Below the pieces are notes generated by a model. It did no database searches and was not told where the DNA came from. It worked only from the letters and a program-made list of their open reading frames with translations. Below, in pieces: positions 1 to 12,394 of a stretch of DNA of 64,000 nt; positions within the stretch are counted from its first letter, which is position 1; every line of letters starts with the position of its first letter. The DNA comes from Siphonodentalium dalli. Its lineage: Eukaryota; Mollusca; Scaphopoda; Gadilida; Siphonodentaliidae. The stretch is from positions 119,461,281-119,525,280 of the forward strand of contig CP136067.1 in NCBI GenBank assembly GCA_032622095.1. Reading direction: 5' to 3'. The position numbers and the translations under genes are program-made.

Positions 1-1297
1 AGGACACCACACACGCATAACCCACGAACATAGCAGGCATGTCATTGTGGTCAACACATCATCCCTATTTACAATTTAACCCCACGCAGCTGGATTTCTA
101 GAGCACGAGGTCAGCACGGGTCCCGACATATTCGTCGTGATTTCATATAAATTGGCATTTCTACCTAATTTCGAGGTACCAGGACACTCTACAGAGATAA
201 CCCTCCACATTAGTTGATTCATATGTGTAGACAGTGTGACCGCTGGTAGTGTAAAACCGCCCCACGCAGTTTAAATTTGGTAAAAACAGGTCATCACGGA
301 CTTCAATACGTCTATGTACAAACCGAACATTATCGCTATTATGGCCCGTTTTTAGGGCTCCAGGACACCACACACGCATAACCCACGAACATATGAGGTA
401 TGTCATTGTGGTCAACACATCAGCCCTAATTACAATTTAACCCCACGCAGCTGGATTTCTAGAGCACGAGGTCAGCACGGGTCCGGACATATTCGTCGTG
501 ATTTCATATAGATTGGCATTTCTACCTAATTTCGAGGTACTAGGACACTCTACAGAGATATCCCTCCACATTAGTTGATGCATATTTGTAGAGAGTGTGA
601 CCGCTGGTAGTGTAAAACCACCCACGCAGTTGAAATTTGGCAAAAGCAGGTCATCACGGAATTCAATACTTCTATGTACAAACCGAACATGATCGCTATT
701 ATGGCCCGTTTTTAGGGCTCCAGGACACCACACACGCATAACCCGCGAACATAACAGGCATGTCATTGTGGTCAACACATCAGCCATATTTACAATTTAA
801 CCCCACGCAGCTGGATTTCTAGAGCACGAGGTCAGCACGGGTCCCGACATATTCTTCGTGATTTCATATAAATTGGCATTTCTACCTAATTTCGAGGTAC
901 CAGGACACTCTACAGAGATATCCCTCCACATTAGTTGATGCATATTTGTAGAGAGTGTGACCGCTGGTAGTGGAAAACCACCCACGCAGTTTAAATTTGG
1001 TAAAAACAGGTCATCACGGACTTCAATACGTCTATGTACAAACCGAACATTATCGCTATATTATGGCCCGTTTTTAGGGCTCCAGGACACCACACACGCA
1101 TAACCCACGAACATATCAGGCATGTCATTGTGGTCAACACATCATCCCTATTTACAATTTAACCCCACGCAGCTGGATTTCTAGAGCACGAGGTCAGCAC
1201 GGGTCCCGACATATTCGTCGTGATTTCATATAAATTGGCATTTCTACCTAATTTCGAGGTACCAGGACACTCTACAGAGATATCCCTCCACATTAGT
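1..1297 (-). repeat. 361-bp satellite array, reverse-oriented block
   Basis: Tandem monomers of about 361 bp, reading as the reverse complement of the block that starts at 1298. The landmark CCCCACGCAG recurs at about one-monomer spacing. Short open frames here are shadows of the repeat and have no homology or codon signal. Monomers vary at the GGTTTTCCACTACC versus GGCTTTACACTACC segment, so at least two subtypes are interleaved. Confidence 0.95.
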
Positions 1298-4200
1298 GCT
1301 GACCTCGTGCTCTAGAAATCCAGCTGCGTGGGGTTAAATTGTAAATAGGGATGATGTGTTGACCACAATGACATGCCTGTTATGTTCGTGGGTTATGCGT
1401 GTGTGGTGTCCTGGAGCCCTAAAAACGGGCCATAATAGCGATAATGTTCGGTTTGTACATAGACGTATTGAAGTCCGTGATGACCTGTTTTTACCAAATT
1501 TCAACTGCGTGGGGTGGTTTTCCACTACCAGCGGTCACACTCTCTACACATATGCATCAACTAATGTGGAGGGATATCTCTGTAGAGTGTCCTGGTACCT
1601 CGAAATTAGGTAGAAATGCCAATTTATATGAAATCACGACGAATATGTCGGGACCCGTGCTGACCTCGTGCTCTAGAAATCCAGCTGCGTGGGGTTAAAT
1701 TGTAAATAGGGATGATGTGTTGACCACAATGACATGCCTGATATGTTCGTGGGTTATGCGTGTGTGGTGTGCTGGAGCCCTAAAAACGGGCCATAATATA
1801 GCGATAATGTTCGGTTTGTACATAGACGTATTGAAGTCCGTGATGACCTGTTTTTACCAAATTTCAACTGCGTGGGGCGGCTTTACACTACCAGCGGTCA
1901 CACTGTCTACACATATGGATCAACTAATGTGGAGGGTTATCTCTGTAGAGTGTCCTGGTACCTCGAAATTAGGTAGAAATGCCAATTTATATGAAATCAC
2001 GACGAATATGTCGGGACCCGTGCTGACCTCGTGCTCTAGAAATCCAGCTGCGTGGGTTTAAATTGTAAATAGGGATGATGTGTTGACCACAATGACATGC
2101 CTGTTATGTTCGTGGGTTATGCGTGTGTGGTGTCCTGGAGCCCTAAAAACGGGCCATAATAGCGATAATGTTCGGTTTGTACATAGACGTATTGAAGTCC
2201 GTGATGACCTGTTTTTACCAAATTTCAACTGCGTGGGGTGGTTTTCCACTACCAGCGGTCACACTCTCTACACATATGCATCAACTAATGTGGAGGGATA
2301 TCTCTGTAGAGTGTCCTGGTACCTCGAAATTAGGTAGAAATGCCAATTTATATGAAATCACGACGAATATGTCGGGACCCGTGCTGACCTCGTGCTCTAG
2401 AAATCCAGCTGCGTGGGGTTAAATTGTAAATAGGGATGATGTGTTGACCACAATGACATGCCTGTTATGTTCGTGGGTTATGCGTGTGTGGTGTCCTGGA
2501 GCCCTAAAAACGGGCCATAATAGCGATAATGTTCGGTTTGTACATAGACGTATTGAAGTCCGTGATGACCTGTTTTTACCAAATTTCAACTGCGTGGGGT
2601 GGTTTTCCACTACCAGCGGTCACACTCTCTACACATATGCATCAACTAATGTGGAGGGATATCTCTGTAGAGTGTCCTGGTACCTCGAAATTAGGTAGAA
2701 ATGCCAATTTATATGAAATCACGACGAATATGTCCGGACCCGTGCTGACCTCCTGCTCTAGAAATCCAGCTGCGTGGGGTTAAATTGTAATTAGGGCTGA
2801 TGTGTTGACCACAATGACATACCTGATATGTTCGTGGGTTATGCGTGTGTGGTGTCCTGGAGCCCTAAAAACGGGCCATAATAGCGATAATGTTCGGTTT
2901 GTACATAGACGTATTGAAGTCCGTGATGACCTGTTTTTAAAAAATTTCAACTGCTTGGGGCGGCTTTACACTACCAGCGGTCACACTGTCTACAAATATG
3001 CATCAACTAATGTGGAGGGTTATCTCTGTAGAGTGTCCTGGTACCTCGAAATTAGGTAGAAATGCCAATTTATATGAAATCACGACGAATATGTCGGGAC
3101 CCGTGCTGACCTCGTGCTCTAGAAATCCAGCTGCTTGGGGTTAAATTGTAAATAGGGATGATGTGTTGACCACAATGACATGCCTGATATGTTCGTGGGT
3201 TATGCGTGTGTGGTGTCCTGGAGCCCTAAAAACGGGCCATAATAGCGATAATGTTCGGTTTGTACATAGACGTATTGAAGTCCGTGATGACCTGTTTTTA
3301 CCAAATTTCAACTGCGTGGGGCGGCTTTACACTACCAGCGGTCACACTGTCTACACATATGAATCAACTAATGTGGAGAGTTATCTCTGTAGAGTGTCCT
3401 GGTACCTCGAAATTAGGTAGAAATGCCAATTTATATGAAATCACGACGAATATGTCGGGACCCGTGCTGACCTCGTGCTCTAGAAATCCAGCTGCGTGGG
3501 TTTAAATTGTAAATAGGGATGATGTGTTGACCTCAATGACATGCCTGTTATGTTCGTGGGTTATGCGTGTGTGGTGTCCTGGAGCCCTAAAAACGGGCCA
3601 TAATAGCGATAATGTTCGGTTTGTACATAGACGTATTGAAGTCCGTGATGACCTGTTTTTACCAAATTTCAACTGCGTGGGGTGGTTTTCCACTACCAGC
3701 GGTCACACTCTCTACAAATATGCATCAACTAATGTGGAGGGATATCTCTGTAGAGTGTCCTGGTACCTCGAAATTAAGTAGAAATGCCAATTTATATGAA
3801 ATCACGACGAATATGTCGGGACCCGTGCTGACCTCGTGCTCTAGAAATCCAGCTGCGTGGGGTAAAATTGTAAATACGGCTGATGTGTTGACCACAATGA
3901 CATGCCTGTTATGTTCGTGGGTTATGCGTGCTTGGTGTCCTGGAACCCTAAAAACGGGCCATAATAGCGATAATGTTCGGTTTGTACATAGACGTATTGA
4001 AGTACGTGATGACATACTTTTACCAAATTTCAACTGCGTGGGGTGGTTTTCCACTACCAGCGGTCACACTCTCTACAAATATGAATCAACTAATGTGGAG
4101 GGATATCTCTGTAGAGTGTCCTGGTACCTCGAAATTAGGTAGAAATGCCAATCTATATGAAATCACGACGAATATGTCGGGACCCGTGCTGACCTCGTGC

Positions 4201-4818
4201 ACTAGAAATCCAGCTGCGTGGGGTTAAATTGTAATTAGGGCTGATGTGTTGACCACAATGACATACCTGCTATATTCGTGGGTTATGCCTGTGTGATGTC
4301 CTGGAGCCCTAAAAACGGGCAATAATAGCGATCATGTTCGGTTTGTACATAGAAGTATTGAATTCCGTGATGACCTGCTTTTGCCAAATTTCAACTGCGT
4401 GGGTGGTTTTCCACTACCAGCGGTCACACTCTATACAAATATGCATCAACTAATGTGGAGGGATATCTCTGTAGAGTGTCCTGGTACCTCGAAATTAGGT
4501 AGAAATGCCAATTTATATGAAATCACGAAGAATATGTCGGGACCCGTGCTGACCTCGTGCTCTAGAAATCCAGCTGCGTGGGGATAAATTGTAATTAGGG
4601 CTGATGTGTCGACCACAATGACATACCTGTTATGTTCGTGGGTTATGCGTGTGGGGTGTCTAGGAGCCCTAAAAACGGGCCATAATAGCAATAATGTTCG
4701 GGTTTGTACATAGACGTATTGAAGTCCGTGATGACCTGTTTTTACCAAATTTCAACTGCGTGGAGCGGTTTTCCACCACCAGAGGTCACACTGTCTACAC
4801 ATATGCATCAACTAATTG
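1298..4818 (+). repeat. 361-bp satellite array, forward block
   Basis: About ten tandem monomers. The same landmark starts at 1356, 1717, 2080, 2441, 2802, 3163 and 3524, giving periods of 361-363 bp. Two monomer subtypes alternate irregularly (for example TGGTTTTCC near 1515, 2238 and 2599 versus CGGCTTTAC near 1878, 2961 and 3322). The last monomers (from ~4240) are more diverged, as expected at an array edge. The apparent 60-176 aa frames are repeat shadows. Confidence 0.96.
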
Positions 4819-5249
4819 TTCCCGGGATCAAAGTAGGCATATATACCAAATTTGAGTGGGATCGGTCAAGGTCCAGAAACATGCCTAGATGAGCATATAT
4901 GAGAGAGGTCAAGGTCAAGGACGCGATCGCATGTGAAATTTGACCCACCCGTATTGTTCCCGGGATCAAAGTATGCCTACATATTAAATTTTAGTCGGAT
5001 CGGTCGAGGTCCAGAAACATGCCTATATGAGCATATATGAGCGAGGTCAAGGTCAAGGCTAATGTCGGGACTAGTGCTGAGCTCGTTCTGATAAGTCTGG
5101 GCTCTGTATGGTGTTATTTTAATTACCACTGGTGCGCTGACTACAATGACATATTTATGATGTCGGTGGGTATATACGATCTGATCGCGATTTACGATCG
5201 CGATCGCGGGGCGCGATCGCGGTACGCGGTTGGCTAACAGAATCGTACA

Positions 5250-5250
<1 letters not shown>
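4819..5250 (+). repeat. satellite edge: 138-bp duplication plus diverged satellite copy
   Basis: The word TTCCCGGGATCAAAGTA starts at 4819 and 4957, a 138-bp direct duplication containing GGTCAAGGTCAAGG. After 5050 the sequence is a degenerate satellite monomer (TGTCGGGACTAGTGCTGA resembles the array's TGTCGGGACCCGTGCTGA). It ends in a CpG-rich cluster of GCGATCGC-type words (5184-5222) in an otherwise AT-rich region. Confidence 0.75.

Positions 5251-5251
<1 letters not shown>

Positions 5252-5293
<42 letters not shown>
5252..5293. repeat. (AT)n microsatellite
   Basis: About 40 bp of uninterrupted TA dinucleotides directly before the dispersed repeat at 5294. A shorter TA run follows that repeat at 6167-6180. 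Confidence 0.95.
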
Positions 5294-5294
<1 letters not shown>

Positions 5295-6168
5295 TAGAAG
5301 GTGACCCGACTTCGTCCGGGCTATTAAAAAACCAAATTTCAAGTCGATTGCTCCACCCGTTTCATAGATCTGGTCTGCGCATGCGCGAAGCTGGTGTCGC
5401 ACGTGCTCGGCGACCCGATAAAATTCGTATCCGGGGCAAGATACATTCACATACCAAATTTAAAGTCAATATCTCAACCCGTTTTCGAGATCTCGTCTGC
5501 GCATGCGCGAAGCTGGCGTCGCACGTGCTCGGCGACCCGATAAAATTCGTATCCGGGGCAAGATACATTCACATACCAAATTTCAAGTCGATAGCTACAC
5601 CCGTTTTCGAGATATATAGCCCAATGTCATTTGCGGATACCTCGGCCGGTGATGAGTTAACGCGACACAGTCAAATGCATCGGCAGGGTGAGAGTTAACG
5701 TAATCTAACTTTATGACCTCTGACGACGTCATAGAAATTACGCATTGATTTTATCCCGATAAAAGCATTGTACCACTTGTACCTAATAATTGAGGCAGAT
5801 AACTAAAACGGATACATACATATTATATATCGTTGGAAAGATGAAGCCACACAGATTCTAACCGTGCAAATTATATGACTGGCAAATTATTATTCGCGCT
5901 ATATCGAATCGATTTGTGAGCACCGAACTGAAATATATTAGCGCAAAAACGGCGTAAAAATAGATTTGACCTCCGCACGTGAAAAGTTGACCTCGCACGG
6001 ACAAATAAATATGCCTATGTTCGTCTCCGGCCGAAAATACCCTAAAATACCAAATTTCATCGAAATTGGCTTAGTCGTTTTGGAGTCCATCGATTTCAAA
6101 CACACAAACAAACACACACACAAACAAACACATACACACACAGATCTTTCAAAATATATAATAGATAT
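5294..6168 (+). repeat. dispersed ~875-bp repeat, copy 1
   Basis: Begins ACTAGAAGGTGACCCGACTT and ends in a CA/CAAA-rich tail plus CAGATCTTTCAAAATATAT. It contains an internal 122-bp tandem unit (ACCAAATTT at 5331, 5453 and 5575). A near-identical copy lies at 6564-7438. It may be the 3' end of a non-LTR or helitron-like element; I cannot classify it. No coding signal. Confidence 0.8.
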
Positions 6169-6563
6169 ATATATATATACGTACATGTAACACTGCATTA
6201 TGTGTAATGATATATAGTATGGAATATATACCCTACACTTAATAGTAACTATATATACGTTTTGTTGTTAGACAGCATAGTCAAGAACATGTGATATTTT
6301 AATGGAATGGTATATGCATCTATCCCCGTTGTTCATGCGTTAAAAGTAGAGGAAATTAATTAAATATGTAATCATGGAGTACCACCGTAATTGATATACA
6401 TGAATATGTGTAAGTCTCTGACCATGGTGTCTAGCATCCCTCCCATATATAAGGAGATATTTATGGTAATGTTGATATTAATCCTTAAAATTTTAAGTAT
6501 GTTAACTACATGTTAAAGATGCATTAAGGGATCCAGAAATTTAAGTCTCCAGTATATATAAAA
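6169..6563. other. spacer between the two dispersed repeat copies
   Basis: AT-rich single-copy-looking DNA. I see no gene, RNA or repeat in it. Confidence 0.5.
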
Positions 6564-7438
6564 CTAGAAGGTGACCCGACTTCGTCCGGGCTATTAAAAA
6601 ACAAAATTTCAAGTCGATTGCTCCACCCGTTTCCTAGATCTGGTCTGCGCATGCGCGAAGCTGGTGTCGCACGTGCTCGGCGACCCGATAAAATTCGTAT
6701 CCGGGGCAAGATACATTCACATACCAAATTTAAAGTCAATATCTCAACCCGTTTCCGAGATCTCGTCTGCGCATGCGCGAAGCTGGCGTCGCACGTGCTC
6801 GGCGACCCGATAAAATTCGTATCCGGGGCAAGATACATTCACATACCAAATTTCAAGTCGATAGCTACACCCGTTTCCGAGATATATAGCCCAATGTCAT
6901 TTTCGGATACCTCGGCCGGTGATGAGTTAACGCGACACAGTCAAATGCATCGGCAGGGTGAGAGTTAACGTAATCTAACTTTATGACCTCTGACGACGTC
7001 ATAGAAATTACGCATTGATTTTATCCCGATAAAAGCATCGTACCACTTGTACCTAATAATTGAGGCAGATAACTAAAACGGATACATACATATTATATAT
7101 CGTTGGAAAGATGAAGCCACACAGATTCTAACCGTGCAAATTATATGACTGGCAATTTATTATTCGCGCTATATCGAATCGATTTGTGAGCACCGAACTG
7201 AAATATATTAGCGCAAAAACGGCGTAAAAATAGATTTGACCTCCGCACGTGAAAAGTTGACCTCGCACGGACAAATAAATATGCCTATGTTCGTCTCCGG
7301 CCGAAAACACATCCAAATACCAAATTTCATCGAAATTGGCTTAGTCGTTTTGGAGTCCATCGATTTCAAACACACAAACAAACACACACACAAACAAACA
7401 CATACACACACAGATCTTTCAAAATATATAATAGATAA
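6564..7438 (+). repeat. dispersed ~875-bp repeat, copy 2
   Basis: Nearly identical to 5294-6168 in the same orientation, with the same three internal 122-bp units and the same CA-rich tail. Few mismatches (for example CGTTTTCGAG versus CGTTTCCGAG), so the duplication or the two insertions are recent. Confidence 0.8.
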
Positions 7439-7607
7439 CACAATGGGAACACGAAGTGGCACTTAATAAATACATCGAATGATAAGTACAATGTTTCCCC
7501 CGTTAATGGCAAGAAAACAAAAATTATTTTAGTTTACTTATTTACTCATTTATCTTCTGTAAGAAAGTGGAATCATATCTGTCTATTATCTGACAAACAT
7601 ACATCGA

Positions 7608-7766
7608 TTAACCCTTTACCCAAAAGAAGGGCCATGTAACTATCACAATGTGGTCAAGGAGCCGGTTCCAATGATATCCATATGTGTATGGTTCTATTGG
7701 GACAGACCGAAGATATTTTAGGCTGTTGAAGCTTTATTTGGCCGGTTTTGTTGGGTAAAGGGTTAA
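7608..7766. mobile_element. TTAA-flanked MITE (piggyBac-like), CCCTTTACCCAA family
   Basis: Bounded by TTAA on both sides, with terminal inverted repeats CCCTTTACCCAA and TTGGGTAAAGGG. TTAA target sites plus termini beginning CCC are the hallmark of piggyBac-type elements. It is 159 bp with its target sites, so non-autonomous. The same family, enlarged by two hairpins, lies at 42656-43055. Confidence 0.85.
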
Positions 7767-8414
7767 ATGTCATGTGACATGCAGGCGTTCAAGACGTTAT
7801 TCAGCGGTGTTGCATTCAGTTATATTCCACATCTTGTAACTGAAAGTCTAGTTCCCAATATACACCTTTAAATGTCAGTGAAACATTTTGAATCGCCATG
7901 CTGTTTTCCCGCACCCACATTATGTTATTAATTCATGTTCCTTATTATCATGTATTATTGGTTATTGGAATAAAAGTGTCAAACGAATCACATTGCCAAT
8001 CTATAAACAACTGCCTGTAGTAGAACATCACTACCCTTCCCAACAATAAAGCCGTGCATCAGACCATATTAACGACCAACCACTAATACACTCTATAGGA
8101 TCAGAACCACGATAAGCATAATGCAATATTTTACTTGACACCACACCACAATATTCACTGGGCACAAACTACCTTTTTATATGCATATACCCATACAAGG
8201 CTATTGACAAATCAGAGCCCAATGCCTTTTTCATTCTTTCATATAGCACTGCGTTAATAGCGAGAACCTGTGTGATTTCTCTTGTGGCCACACAGGAGAT
8301 ATGGTTGCGAATGTTCTATCGCGTTAGATCGGAAGAAATGTTCTTTAGCACATGTTTTTTAAGGCGCTGGCATTTGGAAATAAAAACACACATGCGTGTA
8401 TGCTAAATGCATAT

Positions 8415-8775
8415 TAGAAATAGAATATGGTTAGAACAAATGTGTATAAATTGTACACCATTTGTTTTAAATAATAACATAATTGTGTAGAAATGACACG
8501 TGTCGGTGGAATTTCATCAACATTGAATATGAGTGAATATGTGAGTGTATCGTAGTTACTATAGATGAGATGTGTTACCATAGGACAAAACAATGGCAGC
8601 AAAAATTGGTTATACAATATACTCACATATTCACTCATATTCAATGTTGAGAAAATTCCACCGATACATGTGTCATGTGTGTCATGTGTCATTTCTACAC
8701 AATTTTAATTTAGAGATCAAATTTAAAAATTATTATGCTGAATTTATACAAATTTGTTCTAATAGTGTATGCTAA
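8415..8775. mobile_element. foldback element (long inverted repeat)
   Basis: Arms around 8433-8556 and 8610-8761 are reverse complements: GAATATGAGTGAATATGTGA pairs with TCACATATTCACTCATATTC, and TGTGTAGAAATGACAC pairs with the right arm near 8690-8705. It is a palindromic MITE-like insertion; the family is unknown. Open frames within it are artefacts of the palindrome. Confidence 0.7.
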
Positions 8776-8786
8776 ATTTCCCTTTT

Positions 8787-9132
8787 AGTAGTGCTGAAGG
8801 TGTCACTCTCACCAAAAAAAGTGCTGAAGTGTACACATGATTTTCAAAATGTGCTGAAGAGTACACAGGGTTTGAAATGTCGTTCTAACGGACATTCAGT
8901 TTTCGTATCTGCCATGATTCTGTTAGAGAATAATTGTTTACGTTCCAATGAATATTAAAATGTACTGAAAACAAACTGCTAATGGGCGCCAGACTTTCAT
9001 AAACACAATTTAAGTAATGGTGTTCTTGCCGATCCGAAACCCTGTGTAACCTTCGGCACATTTTCAAACCCTGTGTACGGTGTACCCTTCGGCACTTTTT
9101 TTGGTGAGAGTGACCCTTTCAGCTTCTTTCTA
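8787..9132. mobile_element. inverted-repeat element with repeated GTGCTGAAG phrase
   Basis: The left side carries AGTGCTGAAG phrases at about 8787, 8820 and 8852, some followed by GTACACAGGGTTT. The right side carries the reverse complement (AAACCCTGTGTA, CTTCGGCAC) near 9047-9100. Outer arms TCACTCTCACCAAAAAAAGT and ACTTTTTTTGGTGAGAGTGA pair exactly. A non-autonomous DNA element with subterminal repeats is the best reading. Confidence 0.65.
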
Positions 9133-9819
9133 ATTGCGCAGCGGCACCATCTGTAAGCCTTTCTGTTATCAGAAGAACTTTGACGCGAAGTGAGATACAT
9201 TGCTATTTGGAGATCCTGCTCTACCTGATTGTGACAACGAACACATTTTCTTGGCTGTACATCATTTATACGTGAAACAAATCAAGATTATTTTGACTAA
9301 TTCTTGCAAATAATGATATGTATATGCCAGCAAACGAAACAAACAAATATGACTTTCAAGAAATATATATACAAACTCGTGACTGGGGGGCCGATGATCT
9401 GTATATACATATGTTCAACTTGTTTTTTTGGTAGTCATGTTGGTTTGCCATTATATTACTCTTTATTTATTTTTCTGTGTAGTAACATTAAGTGAGTCAG
9501 CACATGTCCTCCAATCCCATATGTCTGTATAAAAGTCTATGTGTTATATATCATGTGTTACAGAAAGTTAGACAGATAAATATGTTTAACTAGATACATG
9601 TACCCCAAAATTATGGAAGTTCGTAATATAACCGTAACCAAGCCTCCTTTGTGACCGCAAGGGCAATCACGCTAGTTCCAGCTTAGGGTACTTGCATACA
9701 CTGGCAAGTTTGCACGGCCTTTTTTTCAGGATTTTCTCATAGAATACACTATATTTTGACTGAATATGAAAGACAACTTATATATAAAATTCATGTATTC
9801 ACCAGTTAGCTGTGGTATA
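9133..9819. other. no recognisable feature
   Basis: AT-rich sequence. Short frames such as 9304-9495 lack homology, splice context or conservation. I see nothing supportable. Confidence 0.5.
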
Positions 9820-9990
9820 CAGTAATGCCCTAAGTAATCGACTTCCTAACTACAGCAGAATTATAGGTAACTTTTCAGGATTTAGTCGGAAATATGGCTT
9901 GTTGCCATTCATCGGAAAGCTCTCGGGGAGAGCTTTCTGATGAATGGCAACAAGCCATATTTCCGACTAAATCCTGAAAAGTTACCCATA
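9820..9990. mobile_element. palindromic MITE, CAGTAATGCCCTAA family (right end lost)
   Basis: Starts CAGTAATGCCCTAA after a TA dinucleotide. It runs through GGATTTAGTCGGAAATATGG and folds back through TTCCGACTAAATCCTGAAAA, then breaks off after TTACCCATA. The TA target and palindromic structure fit a Tc1/mariner-type MITE. Other copies: 19393, 20077, 34728, 49682 and 52836. Confidence 0.8.
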
Positions 9991-10195
9991 AGGCAAAATA
10001 TTAATGATCATACGAAAATGAGTTAAAGCAATGGTGTGGAATTGGATTGCCACTACTTCAATCTCAGATATCATTTCTGTGCTAAACTGAATTCAATTCG
10101 CTGATTAATGGGGTCGCTGCGATGAGATTCATATTCCCACTTCCCACCCGTATATGTTCATTGAAATAAACAATAAGGTTTGGCTCCAGGCCTGA

Positions 10196-10400
10196 TAATA
10201 TGTTGCTGGACATTAATTTTGCAGAATGAGGTCCCCAGAGGGTGAATTTAGTGACACTACCCGGGCTAGCGTCACCAAATTCATCCTATGCGGACCTCAT
10301 TCTACATGGCCTCATCTTCTATGGGAGACCTAGACTCAGATTTAAGTTCCCAGATGGTGAATATTGTAATATTCACCCATTGGGAACCTCGATTGGGTGC
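10196..10400. mobile_element. GCAGAATGAGGTCC foldback element, copy 1
   Basis: An 85-bp imperfect palindrome (GCAGAATGAGGTCCCCAGAG out, back through GGACCTCATTCT) at 10221-10305. It sits in a longer unit (CTATGGGAGACCTAGACTCA and following) shared with 19760-19960. Related palindromes lie at 38787-38936 and 39314-39510. Confidence 0.7.
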
Positions 10401-10734
10401 GTGAAATTTATAAGATGGTATTCCGGCACTATGCCAACTGGAGGAATGTGTGTTTTGTCAATTTGGATATAATATTTGCAAAAATAACTACGTATACTCT
10501 GAACAAGATTGTTCTCCATTTCTCACCCTACCGGAGTGTTTCACATCCGTTAAAATGCAAAGCAGGGAATAAGTTTCAATGAAGAAAGGAACAGGATTTG
10601 GCCGTTCCATTGGTGTATTTTCAATGATGCGTATAATCTAATTATGGTTGAGTGAATATTGATATTCTGTGTTGATACTTTCTCGTTTATTATGCTAAGT
10701 AAATTGTGTGAGTGAGTGCATGGGGTTATTTGTC

Positions 10735-12232
10735 CAATGGCCGGGTTACTAGGGTTAGCACAGTAAAGGCTCATATAAGTGCCTTATTTCCGCTGTGTTC
10801 ATACAATGGCCGGGTTAACACAGTAAATGCTCATACAATGGCCGGGTTAACACAGTAAAGGCTCATACAATGGCCGGGTTAACACAGTAAATGCTCATAC
10901 AATGGCCGGGTTAACACAGTAAATGCTCATACAATGGCCGGGTTAGCACAGTAAAGGCTCATACAAGTGCCTTATTTCCGCTGTGGTCCCTCGTCCAATG
11001 GCCGGGTTAACACAGTAAAGGCTCATACAATGGCCGGGTTAACACAGTAAATGCTCATACAATGGCCGGGTTAACACAGTAAATGCTCATACAATGGCCG
11101 GGTTAATACAGTAAATGCTCATACAATGGCCGGGTTAGCACAGTAAATGCTCATACAATGGCCGGGTTAACACAGTAAAGGCTCATACAATGGCCGGGTT
11201 AACACAGTAAATGCTCATACAATGGCCGGGTTAAAACAGTAAATGCTCATACAATGGCCGGGTTAGCACAGTAAATGCTCATACAATGGCCGGGTTAACA
11301 CAGTAAAGGCTCATACAATGGCCGGGTTAACACAGTAAATGCTCATACAATGGCCGGGTTAACACAGTAAAGGCTCATGCAATGGCCGGGTTAACACAGT
11401 AAAGGCTCATACAATGGCCGGGTTAACACAGTAAAGGCTCATGCAATGGCCGGGTTAACACAGTAAAGGCTCATACAATGGCCGGGTTAACACAGTAAAG
11501 GCTCATACAAGTGCCTTATTTCCGCTGTGGTCCCTCGTCGAATTGCCGGGTTAGCACAGTAAAGGTTCATACAAGTGCCTTATTTCCGCTGTGTTCATAC
11601 AATGGCCGGGTTAACACAGTAAATGCTCATACAATGGCCGGGTTAACACAGTAAAGGCTCATACAATGGCCGGGTTAACACAGTAAATGCTCATACAATG
11701 GCCGGGTTAACACAGTAAATGCTCATACAATGGCCGGGTTAGCACAGTAAATGCTCATACAAGTGCCTTATTTCCGCTGTGGTCCCTCGTCCAATGGCCG
11801 GGTTAACACAGTAAATGCTCATACAATGGCCTGGTTAACACAGTAAATGCTCATACAATGGCCGGGTTAACACAGTAAATGCTCATACAATGGCCGGGTT
11901 AGCACAGTAAATGCTCATACAATGGCCGGGTTAACACAGTAAAGGCTCATACAATGGCCGGGTTAACACAGTAAATGCTCATACAATGGCCGGGTTAAAA
12001 CAGTAAATGCTCATACAATGGCCGGGTTAGCACAGTAAATGCTCATACAATGGCCGGGTTAACACAGTAAAGGCTCATACAATGGCCGGGTTAACACAGT
12101 AAATGCTCATACAATGGCCGGGTTAACACAGTAAAGGCTCATGCAATGGCCGGGTTAACACAGTAAAGGCTCATACAATGGCCGGGTTAACACAGTAAAG
12201 GCTCATACAAGTGCCTTATTTCCGATGTGGTC
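10735..12232 (+). repeat. 32-bp minisatellite with higher-order structure
   Basis: More than forty tandem copies of a 32-bp unit of the form CCGGGTTAACACAGTAAA(T/G)GCTCATACAATGG. A different 32-bp variant (GTGCCTTATTTCCGCTGTGG) interrupts it near 10780, 10975, 11510, 11575, 11765 and 12212. Blocks repeat at larger scale: the rare GGTTAAAACAGTAAATGC variant occurs near 11229 and again near 11993. Confidence 0.95.
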
Positions 12233-12394
12233 CCTTTAATCGGATGACTCGGATTTGATGAGGTAATTTTGCCATTTACCCGTGACTTCATCGCCACGGA
12301 AGGGTTCTTTAACGTGCGTACGTTGTTTCATACGGGTCAGCCATTATAGTCGGCTCCCGAACCGACGGTGTGCCTAGCACGGTGTCGTCCCTGG

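Noticed and set aside
161-4892. Many 60-176 aa frames in the first 5 kb
   Set aside because: They recur with the 361-bp satellite period on both strands and have no homology; shadows of a tandem repeat.
5348-7466. Paired 68-116 aa frames in the dispersed repeats
   Set aside because: Frames exist on both strands at once, identical in both repeat copies and tied to the 122-bp unit; no protein signal.
10735-12232. CRISPR-like array
   Set aside because: Units are contiguous 32-bp copies without unique spacers, in an intron-bearing animal genome; a minisatellite.
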